Origin: Anaerobiospirillum sp. NML120449
GTDB lineage: Bacteria; Pseudomonadota; Gammaproteobacteria; Enterobacterales; Succinivibrionaceae
NCBI RefSeq assembly: GCF_023051105.1
Contig: NZ_JALKIL010000018.1
Span: 1 to 64,000, forward strand
DNA length: 64,000 nucleotides
Reading direction: 5' to 3'
Part shown: positions 57,476 through 64,000 of the stretch, in pieces
Position numbering within the stretch: position 1 is the first letter of the stretch
Layout of the letters: each line of letters begins with the position of its first letter
Notes under the pieces: model-generated
What the model saw: the letters and a program-made list of their open reading frames with translations, nothing else
What the model was told of the DNA's origin: nothing
Databases searched by the model: none
Program-made: the position numbers and the translations under genes

Positions 57476-57660
57476 CTTAAAGGCCGGGCTATGATTCATT
57501 ATTAAGACTTTGCCGAAGAGTCAGCAAATCTGTCCCGGCAGTCTATCATTGAGCAGTCTGCTACCTCTATGCTGATGCAGGCTAACCCCCGTCCACAACT
57601 GGGCATATACCTGTCAGGCTAACCCCCGTCCACAACTGGGCATATACCTGTCAGGCTAAT
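57476..57660 (+). pseudogene. Flagellin C-terminal fragment 2 with internal duplication
   Basis: From 57508 the frame reads DFAEESANLSRQSIIEQSATSMLMQANPRP..., the D0 helix end of flagellin, with more changes than fragment 1. The ATG-like start is killed by an early TAA. A 37-bp unit starting CAGGCTAACCCCCG is duplicated (57578 and 57615, partial third at 57652). The 5' junction (57476-57497) matches fragment 1 at 21 of 22 bases. Confidence 0.8.
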
Positions 57661-57709
57661 CCATCCAGCATAAATCCACAGCTGCTGTAATTGACTGTAC
57701 CATCTGATC

Positions 57710-57744
57710 AAAGCCTCCGGTTTGCAAGAGCTGGGGGCTTTTTC
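57710..57744 (+). terminator. Terminator after flagellin fragment 2
   Basis: AAAGCCTCCGG and CTGGGGGCTTTTT form an imperfect stem with T tract. The left arm equals that of the lon terminator. Confidence 0.6.
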
Positions 57745-57950
57745 GCTTTTACGACTGGTGCCGCTACAGGGCATTTAATGCAATGTGATTCTGACGCGGT
57801 CTGGGTTTGTATGGTTCTGGTAAGACATCCTGGTCTGTCCAGGTATTTAAAAATATGGAATTAAAACTCAAAACACGGGGCCAGACAGTGCTTTTTGTTC
57901 GATTTTGTGGCCATTTATTCCTAAAGTTTGACGCAGGTACGGTATCGAAG

Positions 57951-57979
57951 TTAATAGAACTCGGACCGGCCGGTATAAT
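57951..57979 (+). promoter_or_regulatory. Sigma-70 promoter for the 58019 gene
   Basis: TTAATA (57951-57956), 17-nt spacer, then perfect -10 TATAAT (57974-57979), 40 nt before the start codon. Confidence 0.6.
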
Positions 57980-58018
57980 GATAAGGTTAAGCCTTAATCT
58001 GTTTTAGGGAATTCAACC

Positions 58019-59512
58019 ATGATCTACAACCACATTACTCTGACTGTTCCTGAAAATGGCGGTGAATACCACGCCCGTGACTTATGTCCTGAAGGAGAGC
58101 CTTACCTGTACTTTGTCAGGGAAGAGAGTACTGTCTGCTCATCAGAGAGCGGCGGTTGCTGTGGTGATGAATCTGATGGCAGTAAAGAGAATCGCTGTGC
58201 CTGCGGTTCAGGCTGCAGCTGCCGTACCTCTTACAGCAATGATGATCAGTGCTTTCTGGTAGGCCGTATCTGTGGCACAGATGAAAATGGCAAGCTGTTA
58301 TTTCACCCTGACGAGCAGTACTACCTGCTCAACAAACTGCCTCTTCCTGAGCCAGTTGAAGAATATATTATCAACAGCAAGGACGAGGGCCTTGTTAAGG
58401 TACCACGCATGTTCAGCCACTTCCCGGCTCTCATTGAGCTGGCCTACAACCCGGTAGCTGAACCTCCGTTCCCAAGAATTTTCTTTAAGACAGCTCTGCC
58501 TGAAATCCAGCCTGAGGATATTATCCGTGGTGACAAGTTCCTTGCTCATGCCGCAAGCAATACCAGCAAACTAACTGATATGATGCTTGAGACTGCTGAA
58601 GAGGAGATGGCAGTAAAGCTGCTCGATACCGCTTCTTTCATGGCAACAGGTGCACCAGGCGGCATGGGAGAACTTTATAACTTCGGCCGTATTACAGGAC
58701 TGCTGGCTCACTCAAATCTGATGGAAGATGATATTCGCGGCATGTTCTCCGCTGTAAGCGAAGACGATACCCGCAAGTTCCTGAAGTTATGGCTCGAGCC
58801 ACGCAAAGACGATCATGTCATTGCCTGTATTACTCATGCTCCACGCTCCAAGGACAATAACCAGTCCTGTACCCGTTATTTCAAGGCCTGCGATATTGTT
58901 ACCGACCCTAATGCTGTCAGTAAGGACAACAGTCCACAGCGAATGGTAGTGCTCTACTCCAAGAAGGACTTCAGCCCTGTTTTCTGGCATCGTCCGGAAA
59001 ATGATGTTGCTGATATTTCAGCCGTTGAAGAGTGCCTGCAGCTGGCTGCAGATGATGGCCTTAAGAATACAGAGACCTGTCGTCTTATTGAGGATATCCG
59101 TGCCATGGCCCACTGCCGTGCCCCATGGACCATTGAAGATGAGGCAGAGGGTATTGGCCCTACTGACCAGGCAAACCTCATTGCCCGTCACTTAAGCCGT
59201 ATGGAGGCCTACATCCGCCCATCATGCTGCACCAACTTCAATGACAGTCCTCTGAGCGCCCGCGCCTTTGTTTTCTTCATGGCCCTGATTATCAGATACC
59301 AGATGCGCCATATACTCTATCCAGTACTGCGCAACTTCAACATTGAGTTTGACGAGGCCATTGCCATCATTCGTGAAGTCCAGCTGATCCGTAACGGCCG
59401 TAAGCTTACTGTTATCAACGAGCCTGATGCACAGCAGATTGAGCTTATCTACCAGACCGCCAGGGCAGCCGGTTACACTGTCACAAATATTCTGAGTAAC
59501 CGTCCTGAGTAA
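58019..59512 (+). CDS. Transposase-derived protein lacking catalytic residues (possibly domesticated)
   Basis: 497-residue intact ORF with AGGGA about 8 nt upstream of ATG, its own promoter and a terminator. The layout follows IS1634-type transposases: an N-terminal FLVGRICGTDENGKL segment, a helical part (RKFLKLWLEPR), the VVLYSKKDFSPVFWHRP and ADISAVEECLQL core, and a C-terminal FVFFMALIIRYQM helix. Where the first catalytic Asp is expected (usually in a DST motif) it reads HVIACITHA, and no clear second DRG follows. Residues 40-68 hold seven cysteines (C40, C47, C48, C60, C62, C66, C68) that might bind metal. Homology is from memory, so moderate. If right, a catalytically dead but retained DNA-binding protein. 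Confidence 0.6.
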   Translation: MIYNHITLTVPENGGEYHARDLCPEGEPYLYFVREESTVCSSESGGCCGDESDGSKENRCACGSGCSCRTSYSNDDQCFLVGRICGTDENGKLLFHPDEQYYLLNKLPLPEPVEEYIINSKDEGLVKVPRMFSHFPALIELAYNPVAEPPFPRIFFKTALPEIQPEDIIRGDKFLAHAASNTSKLTDMMLETAEEEMAVKLLDTASFMATGAPGGMGELYNFGRITGLLAHSNLMEDDIRGMFSAVSEDDTRKFLKLWLEPRKDDHVIACITHAPRSKDNNQSCTRYFKACDIVTDPNAVSKDNSPQRMVVLYSKKDFSPVFWHRPENDVADISAVEECLQLAADDGLKNTETCRLIEDIRAMAHCRAPWTIEDEAEGIGPTDQANLIARHLSRMEAYIRPSCCTNFNDSPLSARAFVFFMALIIRYQMRHILYPVLRNFNIEFDEAIAIIREVQLIRNGRKLTVINEPDAQQIELIYQTARAAGYTVTNILSNRPE

Positions 59513-59585
59513 GTGCCAGGGTAACAGAAACCTGGTTCGGTGCTACGCATATGAGCGCCTGACCTTATTCCTGGCATATAACGCA

Positions 59586-59619
59586 AAGAGCCATCCTTTT
59601 GGATGGCTCTTCGCTTTTT
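59586..59619 (+). terminator. Terminator of the 58019 gene
   Basis: AAGAGCCATCC, TTTT loop, GGATGGCTCTT, then CGCTTTTT. Confidence 0.9.
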
Positions 59620-59914
59620 GGAGGGTACACTACCCCCATCGAGAAAGTATGTATCCCGGCAGCAAGGCAGCCAGATTGCCCCGGCTTTATCTTTTGGAGT
59701 GCACTGCTGCCAGCATCTGTTTGTGTACTTTATGGTCAGCTTGAGTTTAGACTTGAATTCTTGATGACAGGAGCTGAATGAGAATATGCGCCTGGTATGG
59801 GCCAAGCAGAGAAAGGATGATATTGAAAGGTGTGAGTTGATGTAAAACGAGATGAGATGATATGAGACTTGCTGGTCTTTCAGGCGGGGCCGGTTTTCTT
59901 GAGGCCCAGAAACG

Positions 59915-59938
59915 AAAAAAGCACCCTGATGGTGCTCT
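59915..59938 (-). terminator. tRNA-Pro terminator
   Basis: On the minus strand AGCACC-ATCA-GGGTGCT followed by six Ts, starting about 8 nt after the tRNA CCA end. Confidence 0.85.
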
Positions 59939-59945
59939 TTGAAAC

Positions 59946-60022
59946 TGGTCGGTGATGTAGGATTCGAACCTACGACCCACTGCTCCCAAAGCAGTTGCGC
60001 TACCGGACTGCGCTAATCACCG
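59946..60022 (-). tRNA. tRNA-Pro (anticodon UGG)
   Basis: Minus-strand 77-nt cloverleaf with encoded CCA. The acceptor stem is CGGTGAT/ATCACCG. The D arm contains AGCGCAGTCCGGTAGCGC. The anticodon stem ACTGC/GCAGT holds loop TTTGGGA, giving anticodon TGG. The T arm is GTAGGTTCGAATCCTAC. It closely parallels E. coli proM. It reads CCA and, by wobble, other proline codons. Confidence 0.97.
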
Positions 60023-60031
60023 ACGGCGCTC

Positions 60032-60060
60032 ATTATAAGCACAGTCACTGAGGCTGTCAA
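60032..60060 (-). promoter_or_regulatory. Consensus sigma-70 promoter of tRNA-Pro
   Basis: On the minus strand TTGACA (60060-60055), 17-nt spacer, TATAAT (60037-60032), then a GC-rich discriminator GAGCGCCG reaching the tRNA. Both hexamers are perfect, and the GC discriminator fits stringent control. Confidence 0.95.
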
Positions 60061-60126
60061 CAAAATATTTCGATTTTTTATAAAAACTTCACCGGATCCT
60101 GACGCTTACTGAACAAAACTGCAGTC

Positions 60127-60149
60127 AACAGGCGCTTACAGCGCCTGTT
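60127..60149 (-). terminator. bioD terminator candidate
   Basis: AACAGGCGC and GCGCCTGTT flank a 5-nt loop about 45 nt past the bioD stop; no T tract. Confidence 0.5.
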
Positions 60150-60191
60150 TACAGTTCTGTGTTTTACCTGATTGATGCCTCAGCTGATGGT

Positions 60192-61148
60192 TCATAAGCT
60201 GCTGCCAGGCTGTGTCCGCTGGACTGCCTGTACCCTGGTAAGAATACGGCTCAACCAGTGTGGGTGAAGTTCTATGTCCTGCGCACCGCGCTCTACTGTT
60301 GCCACAACAGGAACTGCTGTCATTGCCTCAATCATTCTGCAGTTATCCACATGCATGGCACTGGTCGGTTCGTAGTTATTAAGTATTACGCTGACATTTG
60401 CCAGATCAAAGCCCTCTGCCTTAAGTGAGGTCAAGGTCATTACAGTGTTATTAATGCAGCCCAGGGAGGCATCGGCTACAACGACTATGTTCAGAGGTAC
60501 GGTGCTGTTAATCCAGGCCATAAAGTCGCTGATGGTAAAACACCGGTCGTTGAGGTCGCAAAGCACAGGTGAGCTTTCAGGGTTGCTGCGGGAGAAGGTC
60601 TTTGTGTCAGGCACAGCATGAGTGTCAGCGGCGAGCTCACTTTCATCCCTGCTGTTCAGATAAGGACGACGCTCATAAGACCAGCTCAGTGGACAGTAAA
60701 TACCTCCACTGCCCTCCAGCACGGTCAGCATTACCTGGTCATGCACAGCCTTATAGCCTGCACCTACTGTCTTTATGTCTATAGGAGCAGAGCCCTCATG
60801 CTGCTGAGCCAGGTGAGGGGATACGGCCTCAGCATACAGGTAGGATGTAAGAGCACCAGGCTCCTGACCAAGCCCGGCAAAGGAGTTGACCATACCGGCA
60901 TCAGAGCTTTCAATACTGTCAGCACCGCTTATAGCTGCCTTGTAATACCCTACTGCTCTGATATCACTGCTACAGGCCAGCTCAATGCTCTGCCTTAGCT
61001 TGCGGCACAGCAAGGCGGTCACATAGGTTTTACCCACATCGGTACCAGTTCCGGTAACAAACACCGGGCGAAACATTCCAGCTGAAGCGCTCTGTGCTGA
61101 AAGTCCTGCCAGTGGATTTACGATATCTGCATTAATCCTGCTGCTCAT
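60192..61148 (-). CDS. bioD: Dethiobiotin synthetase
   Basis: 318 residues versus about 225 in E. coli. BioD closes the ureido ring of dethiobiotin using DAPA, CO2 and ATP in the cytoplasm. The P-loop is TGTGTDVGKT (residues 32-41), then the substrate Lys region GYYKAAISG, the EGSGGIYCPL motif, and VVVADASLGCINNTVMTL. Extra sequence lies at the N-terminus (~24 residues) and in a Ser/Asp/Pro-rich insertion near 165-200 (ESELAADTHAVPDTKTFSRS). AAGGAG lies 5 nt before ATG 61148. No other bio gene is in view. Confidence 0.88.
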   Translation of the reverse strand: MSSRINADIVNPLAGLSAQSASAGMFRPVFVTGTGTDVGKTYVTALLCRKLRQSIELACSSDIRAVGYYKAAISGADSIESSDAGMVNSFAGLGQEPGALTSYLYAEAVSPHLAQQHEGSAPIDIKTVGAGYKAVHDQVMLTVLEGSGGIYCPLSWSYERRPYLNSRDESELAADTHAVPDTKTFSRSNPESSPVLCDLNDRCFTISDFMAWINSTVPLNIVVVADASLGCINNTVMTLTSLKAEGFDLANVSVILNNYEPTSAMHVDNCRMIEAMTAVPVVATVERGAQDIELHPHWLSRILTRVQAVQRTQPGSSL

Positions 61149-61256
61149 TGGAGCTCCTTAACCAGTAATAACTTCTCTGTCTCTTAACTGTAAACTGTAA
61201 ACTGCATTCTGTTCTACCGCACATGCTCCAGACTGTCCCGCCATATTCCTTAGGAA

Positions 61257-61320
61257 GGACCGGTAATCTCACCTTACTTATGGAGGACCAGTAATCTCAC
61301 CTTACTTATGGAGGCCCAGT
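61257..61320. repeat. 28-bp tandem repeat, about 2.3 copies
   Basis: GGACCGGTAATCTCACC and GGACCAGTAATCTCACC units at 28-bp period, followed by a partial GGCCCAGT. Confidence 0.7.
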
Positions 61321-61631
61321 CACCTCTACTGCCAGTCATCCATCATGCCTTATGCAGTACCTGTAGCGCCAAACGAGCCAGGTGAGGCTATGCATGCTGT
61401 AAAGAACGTCATGCCGCACGGCGCTAATCCCATGGCACCCGGCACTGTTGCGGTCAGCCTCAGTAGTGGAGACCTGCATTCATGTCAGGCATCTGGTAGA
61501 ACGCCATTACAGGCTGGACTATGGTACACCCTGATGGCAGCCACTGACACCTCACTGCATAATTGGCTCAATTGCCTTTCAAACCTGCTCAGCACAGGCA
61601 TCGTGGCAACGGCACGGTGCCATCCACATCA

Positions 61632-61700
61632 CGGCAGCTGAAGTGCCGCAGAGGCATAGCGGCAGCTGTAGTGCCACAGAGGCATGGCGGCAGCGTCATG
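61632..61700. repeat. 28-bp tandem repeat, about 2.4 copies
   Basis: CGGCAGCTGAAGTGCCGCAG-type units begin at 61632, 61660 and 61688. Confidence 0.7.
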
Positions 61701-61736
61701 CAGGCTTTGCCTGACTGGGACACTCTGGCTGATAAG

Positions 61737-61775
61737 CAACAGGGCCTGCATCCGAAAGGATAACAGGCCCTGTTG
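61737..61775 (-). terminator. Hairpin downstream of the DUF486 gene
   Basis: CAACAGGGCCTG (61737-61748) pairs perfectly with CAGGCCCTGTTG (61764-61775), about 90 nt past the gene end on the minus strand; weak T content. Confidence 0.55.
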
Positions 61776-61866
61776 TTATTACTGCTATGTTTTACGCTCT
61801 GGAAATCTCTGCAGGATTATCCCGGCTCCCTCAGCTCACATGCCAGGTAAACACAGGAGCGCCGGT

Positions 61867-62235
61867 TTACTTCATGAAGACGAAGTAGACGGCTGCCACC
61901 AGACAGATAAAGGCTGCGATGTGGTTCCACTGGAAAGTGGCGGTCTTGAACAAGAAGGTAACAATCAATGAGAACACAATGAGTGATACTACTTCCTGAA
62001 TAACACGCAGCTGAATAATGTTGAAAGGACCACCATTGTCTATGATGCCCAGGCGGTTGGCCGGGATCAGGAATATGTACTCAAAGAATGCTACGCACCA
62101 TGAAATCAGAATAATAGCCAGTAAGGGCCAGTCCTTGGCCAGCTCGGTCTGAGAGAGTTTCAGATGGCCATACCAGGCCAGAGTCATAAAGACATTGGAA
62201 ACAACAAGCAGAAGAACTGTATATAAGCCTTGCAT
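61867..62235 (-). CDS. DUF486 family small membrane protein
   Basis: 122 residues with four predicted membrane helices (LYTVLLLVVSNVFMTLAWYG; LLAIILISWCVAFFEYIFLI; VVSLIVFSLIVTFLF; IAAFICLVAAVYFVFM) and the conserved IPANRLG loop followed by GGPF and QLRVIQEV. This is the DUF486 family, distantly allied to the drug/metabolite transporter fold; substrate unknown. The ribosome site is weak. Confidence 0.85.
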   Translation of the reverse strand: MQGLYTVLLLVVSNVFMTLAWYGHLKLSQTELAKDWPLLAIILISWCVAFFEYIFLIPANRLGIIDNGGPFNIIQLRVIQEVVSLIVFSLIVTFLFKTATFQWNHIAAFICLVAAVYFVFMK

Positions 62236-64000
62236 AGGGAAAACATTCCTGAAAAATAGTTGATGTAATAACAGGCTGAGAGGACAGCTGGTGCCCGAAG
62301 AACAACACTCAATTACGCCGGTTCAGACCGGCCTCGAAAACGTTTGCAGGAAAAGATTAACAGGCATGGCCAGTATGGCCGCATTTCCCATATTTAAGGG
62401 CACTGCACAAAATTTTGAGGTTTATTTTGGGGGCTCACAATATTATCTATTTAACATGACGTTATCAAGCGTTTCAGACACCGTTTTCACCCCCTGTTCA
62501 ACAGCTGTTCTCTCCAGGACGCATCAGAGCTCACATTGCACCTGCATTGCCCTGTTTACGCCGGTTTTGTCCTGTTTGAGTCAACCTGTATGACATCTGT
62601 CGATATATACCTAACACTGCTGCTAATCTCCCTGTAAAAGCAGCCCTTACCAACACTCAGACCGGTTACCTGCCGTACTCTATTCCTGACTCTATACCTG
62701 CCAGTGCTTACGCTTCATCCGGTATGCCGTCTGTCACTCCAGTTATGCTCTTTTCCAGAGCTTTATGCCCATACCGTTTGCATACACCAATAGAGATTAA
62801 CGCCGGCTCGCATGGCATCATCCTGGCTGGTACCGCTACCTGCCGCTCTGTGTTGCCAGTACAGGCCCTGTCACACGTATGTTGCCTTTACAGGCTCTGA
62901 CACAATCCCTGCCTGGACCTGTCGCCCCTCTGTTGCCTCTACAAGCCCTGTCACATGCCCTGCCATGTCAGCTTATGTTATCTGATGTGCCCTTCTCATA
63001 CGTGCCTGGGTGCGTGCCTGCCATGGCAATCATTACTGCAGCACCATGTCCTGGTGGCTTCCCATTAGTTGTCCCCTTGCTGAGCTGATTTCTGACGGGC
63101 AAGTAACTCGTACCGGGGTATGCATGGGATGGAGTATGACCTCTAATCTGGGGACTTTGTGGTGCCCGGGAGGCTCTGAATGTTTGCGTGCCTGTTCCGG
63201 GAATACTGGGATCCAGGATAAATGGCCTTTGCACCTGACTGGAGGAGAAATGGCTGAGGTGAAATGCAGCGTGCCATTTCTGTTATTTCTATTGCAGAGA
63301 ATGGAGAGCCAAAACATGACGTTTGTCAGCTGCTTTTAGCTGAATGTGCATGCCTTGAGCTGGTGATTTTTGTGCCTGTGCACACCTTGCAGGCAAAACT
63401 GGGTAAAATGCGCACCGTTTTTGCACAACGGGCCCTTAGTCACGGTAACTTATTGTGCATTGAACATAGTGATGAAAGTGTTCAGTTAAGATTAATCCAA
63501 TACAACAATAAAGCTCCAGCGGGCAGCGCCTACAGACATGACAGCCAGGCTGACAGCCACCGCAGTACTCCAGAGACCAGTTACTGATTCCCCTTTTGTC
63601 GATATTCAGGGACAGTATGTAAAGCATGAGGAGTTATTACGGACCGGCACAAATGCTCTGCCATGACCCAACTTCTGATTTTGAGTTCTATCGATCAGAA
63701 GACGCTGATCAGACCGTAAGGAGCAGGCTTGCTGAAACACAGCAATTTCCGGCATCAGACCGGATGTTTCAGCGGTTTTTACTCAGAACACGGGCTCAAG
63801 TACTGAACTGCTGGGAAATCTCTTACCGGAGATTTTTCAGAAAGGACACTACATACCTTGGTAAAGTCTTCAGTACCGGCACTTCAGGGTTACCAATTTC
63901 TACCCTGACTTCAGGCCTCCAGGAAAGCATGTTTTGAGGAAAAAAGAAAAGGACAGCTGTTTGTGTGCCTCTTATCTCAAAAAGACGGTCACACTGCTGC
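62236..64000. other. Right-end stretch without a recognised gene
   Basis: About 1.76 kb. Degenerate TGTTGCC...CAGGCCCTGTCACA repeats lie at 62850-62970. The ORF at 63264-63587 (107 codons) has GAGG four bases before its ATG but no family resemblance and an odd Cys/Leu composition. I leave it as a low-probability candidate gene. Confidence 0.5.

Larger units (their letters stand above)
57466..58018. other. Region between the two-ORF unit and the dead transposase gene
   Basis: No intact gene: flagellin tail fragment 2, its duplication, a terminator and the promoter of the next gene. Confidence 0.7.
59513..59945. other. Spacer 58019 gene-tRNA-Pro
   Basis: Contains terminators for the flanking genes (59586-59619 and 59915-59938). 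No gene. Confidence 0.7.
61149..61866. other. Intergenic region bioD-DUF486 gene
   Basis: No gene. It has two unrelated repeats that share a 28-bp period: TAATCTCACCTTACTTATGG (61264, 61292) and CGGCAGCTG... (61632, 61660, 61688), plus the hairpin at 61737-61775. Confidence 0.6.

Noticed and set aside
59946-60022. tRNA-Pro as an attachment site of an integrated element
   Set aside because: I found no second copy of the tRNA 3' end and no integrase gene in the window; kept only as context.
63264-63587. 107-codon ORF near the right end
   Set aside because: A GAGG precedes the ATG, but spacing is short and the product resembles nothing; left in the gap note.

Overview
The window looks like the chromosome of a motile, Gram-negative gammaproteobacterium. 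It carries an outer-membrane and LPS gene set (lpxM, lpxK, kdsB), a gammaproteobacterial RpoD, and syntenic blocks typical of the class: mltB-rlpA-dacA-ybeD, proQ-prc, pepN-DUF2835-pyrD-zapC and lpxK-kdsB. The long low-complexity Ala/Lys/Ser tails and the low coding density (roughly 60 percent) make me think of a Succinivibrionaceae-type organism such as Anaerobiospirillum. That assignment is inference from memory, not a database match.

Layout. 0-2.2 kb: a flagellin tail fragment, an intact short flagellin and a GNAT acetyltransferase. 2.9-8.4 kb: a cell-wall block (MltB, RlpA, PBP5/DacA, YbeD). 9.2-12 kb: SanA-like protein convergent with LpxM. 13.2-16.7 kb: a polar amino-acid ABC transporter (binding protein, permease, ATPase) on the minus strand, with unusually long spacers. 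18-21.3 kb: a HAD phosphatase and rpoD. 22.8-31 kb: zapC, pyrD, a DUF2835 gene and pepN, all minus. 31.6-40 kb: prc, proQ, kdsB and lpxK, all minus. 43.6-54 kb: a ~1600-residue repeat-rich protein with histone-H1-like ends, followed by a 1614-residue Lon with a very large insertion and a similar Lys/Ala-rich tail. 54.1-59.6 kb: an accessory patch between lon and tRNA-Pro. It holds an IS1634-like element with 27-bp terminal inverted repeats whose transposase ends in six AT-hook motifs, a two-ORF unit joined by an A-AAA-AAG slippery site, a second flagellin tail fragment, and an intact gene that looks like a catalytically dead, possibly domesticated transposase. 59.9-62.2 kb: tRNA-Pro(UGG) with a consensus promoter, bioD and a DUF486 membrane protein.

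Recurrent theme. Many core enzymes carry disordered additions that their well-known relatives lack: Lon, Prc, LpxK, LpxM, SanA, ProQ, RpoD, PepN and BioD. The spacers are long and hold many different short tandem repeats and hairpins. The best candidates for something undescribed are the 43.6-48.4 kb protein with its six 25-residue repeats, the adjoining modified Lon, and the 54-59.6 kb accessory patch.
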